DNA from: Streptomyces toyocaensis
Lineage (GTDB): Bacteria; Actinomycetota; Actinomycetes; Streptomycetales; Streptomycetaceae
Direction of reading: 5' to 3'
DNA length: 64,000 nucleotides
Assembly (NCBI RefSeq): GCF_000725125.1
Contig: NZ_JFCB01000012.1
Coordinates: forward strand, 1 to 64,000
Shown here: positions 54,850 to 63,784 of the stretch, piece after piece
Layout of the letters: each line of letters opens with the position of its first letter
Numbering within the stretch: the first letter of the stretch is position 1
Notes under the pieces: model-generated
Seen by the model: only the letters and a program-made list of their open reading frames with translations
Told to the model about the DNA's origin: nothing
Databases searched by the model: none
Position numbers and translations under genes: made by a program

Positions 54850-55944
54850 GTGCACGCACCTGACGGATTCATCAACGCCCCCGTGTCCGCCGTGGCCGGT
54901 CTCGCCGCCGCCGGCGCGATCGCCGTGAGCCTGCGCGGCGCCCGCAGGGAACTCGACGAGAAGACGGCACCGCTGGCGGGGCTGGTCGCGGCGTTCATCT
55001 TCGCCGTGCAGATGCTGAACTTCCCCGTCGGGGCGGGAACCAGCGGCCATCTGCTCGGCGGCGCCCTCGCCGCGATACTCGTCGGGCCCTACACCGGGGT
55101 CCTCTGCGTCTCCGTCGTCCTGCTGATGCAGGCCGTCCTCTTCGCCGACGGCGGGCTGACCGCGCTCGGCGTGAACATCACCACCATGGCGATCACCACG
55201 ACGATCGTCGCGTACGCGCTCTTCCGCGGCCTGGTGACGGTGCTGCCCCGCACGCGCCGCTCGATGACGGCCTCGGCCTTCGTCGCCGCGCTGGTCTCCG
55301 TCCCGGCCTCGGCGGTCGTCTTCACGCTCCTCTACGCCGTCGGCGGCACCACCGACGTCTCGCTGGGCAAGGTCGCCACCGCCATGGTGGGCGTGCACGT
55401 CCTCATCGGCGTCGGCGAGGCCGTGATCACCGCCCTGACCGTCGGCGCGGTCGTCGCCGTGCGCCCGGACCTGGTGCACGGGGCGCGCGGACTGCGGCAG
55501 AGGCTGAAGCTGCGGGTGAACGGCGAACTGGTCGACGCCCCGGACACCTCGGTGCCGGAGCCCGTCCCCGCCGCCGCCCGCTCCCGGCGCACCCTCTGGA
55601 TCACCGGTCTGGTCACGTCGCTCGTCCTCGCCGGCTTCGTCAGCTTCTACGCCTCCGCCGACCCCGACGGCCTGGAGAAGGTCGCCACCGACCACGGCAT
55701 CGACAAGAAGGCGGAGGAGCACGCGCTCGCCGACTCACCGCTGGCCGACTACGGCGTCGAGGACGTCGACGACGCCCGGCTCTCCGGCGGCCTCGCGGGC
55801 GTGCTCGGCGTCGGCGCGACCGTCGTCGCGGGCAGCGGCGTGTTCTGGGTGGTCCGCAGGCGCCGCACGGACGACAGGCGCACGGACGACAGGCGTACGG
55901 ACGACAGGGCCGACGCCGGCTCGCCCACCGACGTGAGCGTCTGA
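54850..55944 (+). CDS. ECF metal transporter substrate subunit, CbiM-CbiN (NikMN) fusion
   Basis: This encodes 364 residues from GTG 54850. The extreme N-terminus VHAPDGFI keeps the second-position His that coordinates metal in CbiM/NikM, which fixes the start; no ribosome site is seen, so the mRNA is probably leaderless. Membrane helices fill residues 10-200, with NFPVGAGTSGHLLGG and NITTMAITTT. A fused CbiN-like part has a membrane helix and SADPDGLEKVA, then another helix (LGVGATVVAGSGVFWV). The tail carries a threefold RRTDD repeat. The family imports Co2+ or Ni2+; the Nur box argues for Ni2+. Confidence 0.9.
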   Translation: MHAPDGFINAPVSAVAGLAAAGAIAVSLRGARRELDEKTAPLAGLVAAFIFAVQMLNFPVGAGTSGHLLGGALAAILVGPYTGVLCVSVVLLMQAVLFADGGLTALGVNITTMAITTTIVAYALFRGLVTVLPRTRRSMTASAFVAALVSVPASAVVFTLLYAVGGTTDVSLGKVATAMVGVHVLIGVGEAVITALTVGAVVAVRPDLVHGARGLRQRLKLRVNGELVDAPDTSVPEPVPAAARSRRTLWITGLVTSLVLAGFVSFYASADPDGLEKVATDHGIDKKAEEHALADSPLADYGVEDVDDARLSGGLAGVLGVGATVVAGSGVFWVVRRRRTDDRRTDDRRTDDRADAGSPTDVSV

Positions 55945-55945
55945 C

Positions 55946-56707
55946 GTGGGAGCGGGCCACGCGCACCGGCTCTACCGGCACGGGCACTCCCCCGTGCACG
56001 CCCTGCCGCCGCACACCAAACTCGCCGCCGTCCTCGCCTTCGTCGTGGTCGTGGTGTCGACCCCGCGCGAGGCGATGTGGGCGTTCGCCGTGTACGCCGG
56101 ACTGCTCGGCCTCGTCGCGTACACCGCGCGCGTGCCGGCCGGCTTCCTGCTCAAGCGGCTGCTGATCGAGGTCCCGTTCGTCGCCTTCGCCGTGCTGCTG
56201 CCGTTCGTGGCGGAGGGCGAGCGGGTCGGGGTCCTCGGGCTGTCGCTGAGCGTCAACGGGCTGTGGGGCGCCTGGAACGTCCTGGCCAAGGGCACCCTGG
56301 GCGTGGCCGCCTCCGTCCTCCTCGCCTCCACCACCGAGCTGCGCGAACTGCTGCTCGGCCTCCAGCGGCTGAGGCTCCCGCCGCTGCTGGTGCAGATCGC
56401 GTCGTTCATGGTCCGCTACGGCGATGTCATCACCGACGAGCTGCGGCGGATGAGGATCGCCCGCGAGTCCCGCGGTTTCGAGGCGCGCGGGGTGCGGCAC
56501 TGGGGCGTGCTGGCGAAGTCGGCCGGCGCGCTGTTCATCCGCTCCTACGAACGCGGCGAGCGGGTGCACCTGGCCATGGTGAGCCGCGGATACGCCGGTT
56601 CGATGCCGGTGATCGACGAGGTGACCGCGTCCCGGGCGCAGTGGTCGTACGCCCTCGCCCTCCCCTGTGCCGCCCTCGTCGTCTGTCTGCTGGGATGGGC
56701 CCTGTGA
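55946..56707 (+). CDS. cbiQ: ECF transporter transmembrane subunit CbiQ/NikQ
   Basis: This encodes 253 residues from GTG 55946, 1 bp after the previous stop. It has the CbiQ start (PVHALPPHTKLAAVLAFVV), about five to six helices and the two coupling motifs (LRRMRIARESRGFEARG and VHLAMVSRGY, the A-R-x-x-R-G type) that touch the ATPase. It links the substrate subunit to CbiO in the membrane. Confidence 0.93.
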   Translation: MGAGHAHRLYRHGHSPVHALPPHTKLAAVLAFVVVVVSTPREAMWAFAVYAGLLGLVAYTARVPAGFLLKRLLIEVPFVAFAVLLPFVAEGERVGVLGLSLSVNGLWGAWNVLAKGTLGVAASVLLASTTELRELLLGLQRLRLPPLLVQIASFMVRYGDVITDELRRMRIARESRGFEARGVRHWGVLAKSAGALFIRSYERGERVHLAMVSRGYAGSMPVIDEVTASRAQWSYALALPCAALVVCLLGWAL

Positions 56708-57465
56708 GTACTGCTTCCCTGGAGGTCTCCGGCCTCGCCTTCGCCTACCCCGACGGCCACCAGGCCCTGTTCGGAGTCGACTTCTCGATCGCGCGCGGCG
56801 AGCGGGTGGCGCTGCTCGGCCCGAACGGCGCCGGCAAGACCACCCTCGTCCTCCACCTCAACGGCATCCTGAACGGCGGCGCGGGCACGGTGCGGGTGGC
56901 CGGCCTCGAGGTCGGCAGGCGGCACATGGCCGAGATCAGGCGCCGGGTCGGCATCGTCTTCCAGGACCCGGACGACCAGCTCTTCATGCCGACGGTGCGC
57001 GAGGACGTGGCGTTCGGCCCGGCGGCGGCCGGGGTCAGGGGGGCCGAGCTGGAGCAGCGGGTGGACCGGGCGCTGGGCCGGGTCGGCATGGCGGAGTTCA
57101 AGGACCGCCCGCCGCACCACCTCTCCTTCGGCCAGCGGCGCCGGGTGGCCGTGGCGACCGTGCTCGCGATGGAGCCGGAGATCCTGGTCCTGGACGAGCC
57201 GTCGTCCAACCTGGACCCCGCCTCCCGCCGGGAACTCGCCGACATTCTGCGCTCCCTGGACGTGACCGTGCTGATGGTCACCCACGACCTGCCCTACGCG
57301 CTGGAGTTGTGCCCGCGCTCACTGGTCCTCAGCGACGGGGTGATCGCGGCGGACGGTGCCACGGCGGACCTGCTCGCCGACGACGAGCTGATGCGCGCCC
57401 ACCGTCTGGAGCTGCCCTACGGCTTCGACCCGCGCTCGGTGCCGGCCGCGCCGGGCCGTTCGTGA
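56704..57465 (+). CDS. cbiO: ECF transporter ATPase CbiO/NikO
   Basis: This encodes 253 residues from GTG 56704, overlapping the cbiQ stop. Walker A GPNGAGKTT, Q-loop IVFQDPDDQLFMPTVREDVAFGP (the CbiO/EcfA type), signature LSFGQRRRVAVATVLAM and Walker B ILVLDEPSSNLDP are intact; the H-loop is VTHDLP. It powers nickel or cobalt uptake with CbiMN and CbiQ. Confidence 0.95.
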   Translation: MSTASLEVSGLAFAYPDGHQALFGVDFSIARGERVALLGPNGAGKTTLVLHLNGILNGGAGTVRVAGLEVGRRHMAEIRRRVGIVFQDPDDQLFMPTVREDVAFGPAAAGVRGAELEQRVDRALGRVGMAEFKDRPPHHLSFGQRRRVAVATVLAMEPEILVLDEPSSNLDPASRRELADILRSLDVTVLMVTHDLPYALELCPRSLVLSDGVIAADGATADLLADDELMRAHRLELPYGFDPRSVPAAPGRS

Positions 57466-57563
57466 GTCCGTAACGATCGCGTCCGGTCGTCCGCCCAGGA
57501 ATCGCGGGCGGAGCGGCACGGTTGCACCCACTGTCACAGGCGAGCGGAAGGACCGACAGGAAC

Positions 57564-58730
57564 GTGGACGTCGACGTGCACGGCACAGTGGCCGAGGGTT
57601 TCGAACCGGTCCGGGAGGCGTTCGCCCGGAACTTCGGGGCGCTCGGTGACCGGGGTGCGGCCGTCGCCGTGTACCGGGACGGGCGCAGGGTCGTCGACCT
57701 GTGGGCCGGGGTGAAGGACGTCGACGGCGCCGAGCCGTGGCGGCGCGGCACCGCCCAGGTCGTGCGCTCGGCGACCAAGGGCGTCGCCGCCGCCGTGCTC
57801 CTGCTGCTGCACCAGCGCGGCGAGCTGGACCTGGACGCGCCGGTCGGCCGGTACTGGCCGGAGTTCAAGGCGCACGGCAAGGAGCGGCTGCTGGTCCGCC
57901 ACGTGCTCGGCCACCGTGCCGGGCTGCCGGTCCTCGACCACCCGCTGACGCTCCGGGAGGCGGCCGATCCGCAGCGGGCCGCCGAGGCGGTGGCCGCCCA
58001 GGCCCCCGTGTGGGAGCCGGGCACGGACCACGGCTACCACGCGCTGACCTACGGCTGGCTGCTCGACGAACTGGTGCGACGCGTCACGGGCCGGGGTTCC
58101 GGCGAGTGGATCGCGGCGGAGATCGCCGCTCCCCTGGGCCTGGACCTGTGGGTGGGGCTGCCCGAGACGCAGGCCCACCGCGTCGGCACGGTCGGCAGGA
58201 TCGAGGGGCCCGAGCCGTCCGGGGCGCTCCGTGCCCGCCCCAAGCGCTCGGTCACCGAGGCCTACGCCGACCCGTCCTCCCTCGCCCGCCGCGCCTTCGC
58301 CGCGATCTCGCCCTTCCCGGACCAGAACGACCCGGCGTTCCGGGCGGCGGCCCTGCCCGCCGCGAACGGGATCGCGACGGCGGACGGACTGGCCCGGTTC
58401 TACGCCGCGCTGATCGGCCCGGTCGACGGCGTCCGCCTCCTCGATGCGGCCACCGTCGAGCGCGCACGCGCCGAGGAGTCGGCGGGACCCGACCGTGTCC
58501 TGATGGTCGGCACCCGCTTCGGGCTCGGCTACATGCTGCACGGCAGCGCCTCCCCCTTCCTGGCCCCGGGTTCCTTCGGTCACCCCGGCCGAGGCGGCTC
58601 CCTCGGCTTCGCCGACCCGGAGTCGGGCATCGCGTTCGGCTATGTCACCAACGGCTTCCGCAGGACGGTGACGGCGGATCCCAGGGCCCAGGCACTGATA
58701 CGGGCGGTGCGGCGGTCGCCCGCGTTCTGA
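57564..58730 (+). CDS. Serine hydrolase of the beta-lactamase/EstB family
   Basis: This encodes 388 residues from GTG 57564. The nucleophile motif is S69-ATK72 (VRSATKGVAA) and the second motif is Tyr-based (YHALTYGWLLDELVRRVTG). A GHPGRGGSLGFADPESG stretch stands in for the KTG-like motif. No signal peptide is seen, so this is an intracellular family VIII esterase or beta-lactamase-like enzyme rather than a secreted resistance enzyme. The substrate is unknown. It abuts the convergent DUF1876 gene with no gap. Confidence 0.88.
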   Translation: MDVDVHGTVAEGFEPVREAFARNFGALGDRGAAVAVYRDGRRVVDLWAGVKDVDGAEPWRRGTAQVVRSATKGVAAAVLLLLHQRGELDLDAPVGRYWPEFKAHGKERLLVRHVLGHRAGLPVLDHPLTLREAADPQRAAEAVAAQAPVWEPGTDHGYHALTYGWLLDELVRRVTGRGSGEWIAAEIAAPLGLDLWVGLPETQAHRVGTVGRIEGPEPSGALRARPKRSVTEAYADPSSLARRAFAAISPFPDQNDPAFRAAALPAANGIATADGLARFYAALIGPVDGVRLLDAATVERARAEESAGPDRVLMVGTRFGLGYMLHGSASPFLAPGSFGHPGRGGSLGFADPESGIAFGYVTNGFRRTVTADPRAQALIRAVRRSPAF

Positions 58731-59006
58731 TCAGACGTGGATCGGGTGCGAGGTGCGGCCCGACGCGTCGTCGATCTCGCCGTGCGCCTTGGTCAGCATC
58801 TGCATGGCGAGTTCGTTCAGCGCGCGTGCGCCGGCGATCTCCTCGCCGACCCGCGGCTGATTCGCGTCGGTGTGGTGCCGGCTCGCGTGTCCGTCGGCCC
58901 GCACCTCGGTCCCGTCGGGCAGCCGGACCATCGCTACCGCGCGCGTGTGCTGGTCGTCCTCCATGAACTCCAGCTCCACATGCCATCCCACTGCGGTGTG
59001 CATCAT
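58731..59006 (-). CDS. DUF1876 (Rv2632c-like) small protein
   Basis: This encodes 91 residues from ATG 59006 with GGAGGTGAT upstream. WHVELEFMEDDQHTRAVAMVRL and the following DGHASRHHTDANQPRVGEEIAGARAL match the DUF1876 family, a small alpha/beta protein common in actinobacteria, often stress- or dormancy-linked in mycobacteria. The function is not established. Its stop touches the hydrolase stop. Confidence 0.88.
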   Translation of the reverse strand: MMHTAVGWHVELEFMEDDQHTRAVAMVRLPDGTEVRADGHASRHHTDANQPRVGEEIAGARALNELAMQMLTKAHGEIDDASGRTSHPIHV

Positions 59007-59253
59007 GACGATCACCTCCGGATTCCTCTGGTTCCAGGGTGCGCCTCCCCGTGGCCGGACGCACGCGCCCGCGCGGCGCGCACCACGAGACTCGGGGAGG
59101 CCCTCGGCCGCCGGCACAGCGGCCGCCGGTCAGGGCCTTCCGGGCGGCCGGCGGTTGTGAGGCACCGCGGGTGCTCCGGGGCGAGGGACGACGCGCGGCC
59201 CCGAAGCATCTCCCCGTACCGCTCCCGTGCACCCTCCCGGGCCGGACCCGGGC

Positions 59254-60099
59254 TCAGCCCGCGCGCAGCATCAGTCCGATCCCCACGACCAGCAGGCCGG
59301 CCGCCGCGATGCGCGGTGCGCCGAACCGCTCCTTGAAGAACAGGGCCCCGATCGCGGCGCCCACGATGACCGACGACTCCCGCAGGGCCGCGATGGGGGC
59401 GAGCGCCGCGCGGGTCTGGGCCCACAGGACGAGGGCGTACGCGGCCACGGACATCGCGGCGCCGAGCAGTCCGAGCCCCGCGTACGGCCGCAGCCGGGCG
59501 GCCGTCTCCCGCCGCCAGCGCCAGAGGGCGTACGCCGGGATCACCGTGCCCTGCACCGCCATCAGCCAGGCGATGTAGCCGGACGACGAACCGGAGGCGC
59601 GTACCCCGAGCCCGTCGACGACCGTGTACACCGCGATCGTCAGTCCGGTCGCGAGGGCCGCCCCGATCGCCGCCCAGTCGGGCCGGTGCCCGCGCAGGCC
59701 CCACAGGGCGACGCCGGTCAGGCCCGCGCAGGACAGGGCGATCCCGGCGGCGGCCCAGCCGTCGGGCACCTCGTGGGCGAACACGGCGGCCAGCACCGTG
59801 ACGACCAGGGGCGCGCTGCCCCGGGCGATGGGGTACGCCTGGCCGAAGTCGCCCAGCCGGAAGGACGTCATGAGCAGCGCGTAGTACGCGATGTGGATCG
59901 CCGCGGAGCAGAGCAGGTAGGGCCAGGCCCCGGCCGCCGGGAACGGCACGAACGGCACGGCCGCCAGGCCGAACAGCAGCCCGCCACCGGAGATCAGCGC
60001 GAACCCGACGAGCTTGTCGGTGATCCGGTGCGCGATGGCGTTCCAGCCGGCGTGGGTGACCGCGGCGATCAGGACGGCCGTGGTGACCAGCGGGGTCAC
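59254..60099 (-). CDS. EamA/DMT-family permease
   Basis: This encodes 281 residues from GTG 60099 with no clear ribosome site. Ten membrane helices in two EamA repeats are visible: AAVTHAGWNAIAHR with a first repeat to LTGVALWGL, and a second repeat ending APRIAAAGLLVVGIGLML. EamA proteins export amino acids, metabolites or drugs. The substrate is unknown. The 5' end overlaps or abuts the divergent antitoxin gene. The 247-bp gap downstream holds only GC-rich dyads. Confidence 0.85.
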   Translation of the reverse strand: MTPLVTTAVLIAAVTHAGWNAIAHRITDKLVGFALISGGGLLFGLAAVPFVPFPAAGAWPYLLCSAAIHIAYYALLMTSFRLGDFGQAYPIARGSAPLVVTVLAAVFAHEVPDGWAAAGIALSCAGLTGVALWGLRGHRPDWAAIGAALATGLTIAVYTVVDGLGVRASGSSSGYIAWLMAVQGTVIPAYALWRWRRETAARLRPYAGLGLLGAAMSVAAYALVLWAQTRAALAPIAALRESSVIVGAAIGALFFKERFGAPRIAAAGLLVVGIGLMLRAG

Positions 60100-60348
60100 G
60101 AAGCGCGCTCGCGCGCACGCGCCCACCTGGCCGAGGTGGTCGAGCGGGCCGACCGTGACGACACGCCCACAGTCATCACGCGGCGCGGCAAGCAAGTGGC
60201 CGCGGTCGTGTCGATAGAGGTCCTCCGCAGGTACCAGGAATGGGAAGAGCGCGAGATCAACCGGATCATCGACGAGCGCATGGCGAATCCGGCGGCCGGC
60301 ATCCCGATCGAGGACGTCATGAGGGAAACGCTGGAGCGCAGTGAGTAG
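60052..60348 (+). CDS. Phd/YefM-type antitoxin, start uncertain
   Basis: The recognisable core RAHLAEVVERADRDDTPTVI, then TRRGKQVAAVVS, is the Phd/YefM DNA-binding domain. The C-terminal helix (EWEEREINRIIDERMANP) would wrap the toxin. The only in-frame starts are GTG 60052 (98 residues, antisense to the permease 5' end) or GTG 60136 (70 residues, which would cut off the first conserved helix). No ribosome site supports either. A neighbouring frame reads TKRARAHA, so a small frameshift in the GC-rich 60100-60125 run is also possible. It overlaps the toxin gene by 8 bp. Confidence 0.65.
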   Translation: MGDRGDQDGRGDQRGHEARSRARAHLAEVVERADRDDTPTVITRRGKQVAAVVSIEVLRRYQEWEEREINRIIDERMANPAAGIPIEDVMRETLERSE

Positions 60349-60607
60349 CACGTACCGCACCGTCTTCCGGCCGGAGGCTCAGGCGGAGCTTCGCAAAGCC
60401 CCCCGGGACATGGCGCTCCGGATCCTGGTCAAGCTGACGGAACGGGAAACGGATCCGCTCGGGTACAACACCACGGCGCTCGTCTCCCAGCCCGATCGGC
60501 GCCGCCTCCGTGTCGGCGACTACCGCGTCATCTACACGATCGACGAAGGGGAGTTGACGGTCTGGGTCGTTCGCGTCGGACATCGGTCCACGGTATACGA
60601 CACCTGA
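60341..60607 (+). CDS. RelE/ParE-type toxin
   Basis: This encodes 88 residues from GTG 60341, overlapping the antitoxin stop. The fold is clear: FRPEAQAELRKAPRDMALRI, then LTERETDPLG, then RRRLRVGDYRVIYTIDEGEL and VVRVGHRSTVY. The RVGDYRVIY basic/Tyr motif is typical of RelE mRNA interferases that cut mRNA on the ribosome. The pair is a chromosomal type II toxin-antitoxin module. Confidence 0.9.
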   Translation: MSSTYRTVFRPEAQAELRKAPRDMALRILVKLTERETDPLGYNTTALVSQPDRRRLRVGDYRVIYTIDEGELTVWVVRVGHRSTVYDT

Positions 60608-60646
60608 AACAGCGGCCCGGACCCGCTTCAGCCCCGGCACAGCGGA

Positions 60647-60688
60647 AGCCGGTGAGGGCGCCCCGTCCCCACGGAGCCCTCACCGGCT
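60647..60688. terminator. Bidirectional terminator between toxin and MMPL genes
   Basis: A 13-bp perfect stem (60647-60659 with 60676-60688) and a 16-nt loop lie in the convergent gap. Confidence 0.75.
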
Positions 60689-60710
60689 GGTCTGTGATCG
60701 TCCGGGCGTG

Positions 60711-62918
60711 TCAGGCCCGCACGAGTTCCTTGTCCTCGTCCTCCGCGGCGTCCCGGGCGCTCAGCGCCTCGCCCTCGACGTCCACGTTGGGCAGGGCGCG
60801 GTCCAGCCACTTCGGCAGCCACCAGGCCTTCGTGCCGAGCAGGGCCAGCACCGCCGGGACGATCGTCATGCGGACGACGAACGCGTCGAAGAGGACGGCG
60901 ACCGCGAGGCCGAAGCCGATCATCTTGACCATCGCGTCGCTGGATCCGATGAAGCCGGAGAACACCGCGATCATGATGACCGCCGCGGCGGTCACCACCC
61001 GGGCGCTGTAGCGGAAGCCGGTGACGACTGCCTGGGCCGGCTTCTCGCCGTGGACGTAGGCCTCCCGCATCCGGGTCACGAGGAACACCTCGTAGTCCAT
61101 GGCCAGTCCGAAGACCACGCCGACCATGAAGATCGGCATCATCGACATGATCGGGCCGGTCTCCTCGACGCCCATCAGGCCGGACAGCCAGCCCCACTGG
61201 TAGACCGCGACGACCGCGCCGAGGGCCGCCAGCACGGAGAGCAGGAAGCCGAGGGCCGCCTTCAGCGGGACCAGGATGGACCGGAACACCACGATCAGCA
61301 GCAGGAACGCCAGCCCGACCACCAGGACCAGGTACGGCACCAGCGCGTCGTTGAGCTTCTGGGAGACGTCGATGTTCATCGCCGTGGCGCCGGTGACCAG
61401 CACGTCGGCGTCGGTGTCGGCTGTGATGCCGGCGCCGGTGTCACGGATGTCGTGCACCAGGTTCTCGGTGGTCACCGAGGAGGGCTTGGACTGAGGGACC
61501 ACGGTGATCGTCGCGGTGTCGCCGGCCTTGTTGGGCTGCGCCGGGCTGACGTTCACGACGTTGTCGAGGCCCTTGATGTCCTCGCCCGCCCGCTGGAAGA
61601 CGCCGTCCGGGTCGTCGCTGCCCTTGGCGTCGACCACGACGACCAGCGGGCCGTTGAAGCCGGGGCCGAAGCCCTCGGAGAGCAGGTCGTAGGCGCGGCG
61701 CTGGGTGGTGGACGTCGGCTGGGAGCCGTCGTCGGGCAGCCCCAGTTCCAGCGAGGCGGCCGGGACGGCGGCGGCACCGAGGCCGACCACACCGAGCAGC
61801 AGCACGGCCAGGGGGCGGCGTACGACGAAGCTCGCCCAGCGGGTGCCCATGTTGGGGCGCTGCGGCTTCTTCTCCGTGCGGCCCCCGCCGAGCAGCTTGC
61901 TCTTCTCACCCGCGGGGCGGACCCGGCGGCCCGCGTAACCGAGCAGGGCGGGGATGAGGGTGAGGGCGATCAGGACCGCGATGGCGACCGTGCCGGCGGC
62001 GGCGATGCCCATCTTCGTCAGCATCGGGATGTTGACGACCGACAGACCCACCAGGGCGATCACGACGGTCAGACCCGCGAAGACCACGGCGGAGCCCGCG
62101 GTGCCGACGGCCCGGCCGGCCGCCTCCTCGCGTCCGCGGCCCTCGGCCAGTTCGGCCCGGTAGCGCGAGACGACGAAGAGCGCGTAGTCGATGCCGACCG
62201 CGAGGCCGATCATCGACGCCAGGATGGAGGTGGTGGAGCCGAGGTCGAGCGTGCTGGCCAGCGCGGTGATGCTCGCGACACCGATGCCGACGCCGACGAT
62301 CGCGGTGAGCAGCGGCAGCCCGGCGGCGAGCAGCGAGCCGAGGGTGATGACCAGGACGACCGCGGCGATGCCTATGCCGATGATCTCGGCGGTGCCGGTC
62401 TCCGGGACGGCCTGCAGCGCGTCTCCGCCGACCTCGACGGTCAGCCCGGCGTCGCGGGCGTCCTCGGCGGCGGCCCTGAGGGCCTCACGGGAGGACTCCT
62501 CCAGCTCCATGCCGGAGACCTCGTAGCTCACCGAGGCGTATGCGACGGTGCCGTCCCGGCTGACGCCGCCGCCCTGGTACGGGTCGGTGACGCGGGCGAC
62601 CTCGGAGCCGCCGGAGAGCGCGTCGACGGTGTCCTGGACGGCCGTCCTGTTGTCGGCGTCGGTCATCTTCTCGCCGGCCGGTGCCTTGAAGACGACGCGT
62701 GCGGTCGCCCCGTCGGCGCTGGAGCCGGGGAAGCGCTCCTCGAGCAGGTCGAAGGCCTTCTGGGCCTCGGTGCCCGGGATGGAGAAGGAGGAGTTGCCGG
62801 CCGCCGGGGCGCCGGCCGCGCCGACGCCCGCGAGCGCCAGCAGCGCCACCCAGAAGAGGGCTACGTAGTGCCGACGCCTGAAGGCGAACCGGCCGAGTCG
62901 ATAGAGGAAAGTGGCCAC
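60711..62918 (-). CDS. MMPL/RND-family exporter
   Basis: This encodes 735 residues from GTG 62918. Two repeats, each with a first helix, an extracytoplasmic domain and five more helices, give 12 membrane spans. The proton-relay motifs are GLAVGIDYALFVVSRYR in repeat 1 and GLAMDYEVFLVTRMRE in repeat 2 (both carry the Asp-Tyr pair). Actinobacterial MMPL proteins export lipids, pigments or drugs. It lies 101 bp after a TetR gene on the same strand and is probably regulated by it. Confidence 0.93.
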   Translation of the reverse strand: MATFLYRLGRFAFRRRHYVALFWVALLALAGVGAAGAPAAGNSSFSIPGTEAQKAFDLLEERFPGSSADGATARVVFKAPAGEKMTDADNRTAVQDTVDALSGGSEVARVTDPYQGGGVSRDGTVAYASVSYEVSGMELEESSREALRAAAEDARDAGLTVEVGGDALQAVPETGTAEIIGIGIAAVVLVITLGSLLAAGLPLLTAIVGVGIGVASITALASTLDLGSTTSILASMIGLAVGIDYALFVVSRYRAELAEGRGREEAAGRAVGTAGSAVVFAGLTVVIALVGLSVVNIPMLTKMGIAAAGTVAIAVLIALTLIPALLGYAGRRVRPAGEKSKLLGGGRTEKKPQRPNMGTRWASFVVRRPLAVLLLGVVGLGAAAVPAASLELGLPDDGSQPTSTTQRRAYDLLSEGFGPGFNGPLVVVVDAKGSDDPDGVFQRAGEDIKGLDNVVNVSPAQPNKAGDTATITVVPQSKPSSVTTENLVHDIRDTGAGITADTDADVLVTGATAMNIDVSQKLNDALVPYLVLVVGLAFLLLIVVFRSILVPLKAALGFLLSVLAALGAVVAVYQWGWLSGLMGVEETGPIMSMMPIFMVGVVFGLAMDYEVFLVTRMREAYVHGEKPAQAVVTGFRYSARVVTAAAVIMIAVFSGFIGSSDAMVKMIGFGLAVAVLFDAFVVRMTIVPAVLALLGTKAWWLPKWLDRALPNVDVEGEALSARDAAEDEDKELVRA

Positions 62919-63019
62919 AGGGGCGTACTCCCGGTCAGGTCGTGATTGCTGCGGGGCAGGGGTGATCAGCCCGACGACGTGAGCGGAAACGTCAGAGGGT
63001 GGCTGACTGAGGGGGACGG

Positions 63020-63619
63020 TCAGGAAGAGGGCACGCCGAGGGCGGGGAGGACCACGGCGTCGATGTACGAGGTGAGGAATTCCCGCGTGGGCGGCAGGTC
63101 GTCGATCAGCGTCCGCGTGGCGAACGCGCCGACGAGCATGTGCACCATGTAGTCCAGCGCCGGGTTGTCGGGGCTGACCTCGCCCCGGTCGACCGCGCGC
63201 CGGATCATCCGCCGGAACTCCTCCATCTCCGGCTCGACCAGGAGTTCCTTGAACGCCTGGCGGAGATCGTCGTTCTGGTGCACGGCCATGGCGAGCGCGC
63301 GCATCAGGGCGGCGTTCTGCGCCATGGCGCAGTCGTCCTCACGCACGGCGATGGCGTGCAGGTCGCCACGCAGGGTCCCGGTGTCGATGTCGGCGAGGCC
63401 GCCGGGCTTCTGGCTGCGCATCGCTCTCACCACCAGCTCGGCCTTGCCGCCCCACTGGCGGTAGAGGGTGGCCTTGCTGGACCGGGTGCGGGCGGCCACG
63501 GCGTCCATGGTGACGGCGTCGTAGCCGACCTCGCGGAGCAGGTCGAGCACGGCGCCGTACAGCTCGGCCTCGCGCTCGGGGGTGATCCGGCTGCGACGTG
63601 CCGTCGCGACTTCGCTCAT
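63020..63619 (-). CDS. TetR-family regulator of the MMPL exporter
   Basis: This encodes 199 residues from ATG 63619 (AGGTGAG upstream). The HTH reads YGAVLDLLREVGYDAVTMDAV, AARTRSSKATLYRQWGGKAELV. The C-terminal domain is of the TetR_C_16-like class (MRALAMAVHQNDDLRQAF). It precedes the exporter in one likely operon. A palindrome upstream at 63706-63722 is the expected operator. Confidence 0.9.
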   Translation of the reverse strand: MSEVATARRSRITPEREAELYGAVLDLLREVGYDAVTMDAVAARTRSSKATLYRQWGGKAELVVRAMRSQKPGGLADIDTGTLRGDLHAIAVREDDCAMAQNAALMRALAMAVHQNDDLRQAFKELLVEPEMEEFRRMIRRAVDRGEVSPDNPALDYMVHMLVGAFATRTLIDDLPPTREFLTSYIDAVVLPALGVPSS

Positions 63620-63705
63620 CCCGCTCACCTTTCCGCGACTGTCCCCACCGCGCCGGAGAACGACACGGTTTCGTACAGGAACAAGGTACTCCACCCCTCT
63701 AACGA

Positions 63706-63722
63706 AACGAAACGGTTTCGTT
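63706..63722. promoter_or_regulatory. TetR operator candidate
   Basis: AACGAAAC-G-GTTTCGTT is a perfect 17-bp palindrome, 87 bp before the TetR start. A second GGTTTCGT half site lies at 63667-63674. It may control both the TetR-MMPL operon and the divergent Tricorn-like gene. Confidence 0.7.
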
Positions 63723-63784
63723 CGTGTCCTGGGTCACGGTTGTCGGTTCCGCATAAGTTGCTGGTGCCCGCCCTGCGGAAAAGC

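Noticed and set aside
57564..58730. Annotation as a secreted antibiotic-resistance beta-lactamase
   Set aside because: No signal peptide, and the motif set fits intracellular family VIII esterase-like enzymes.
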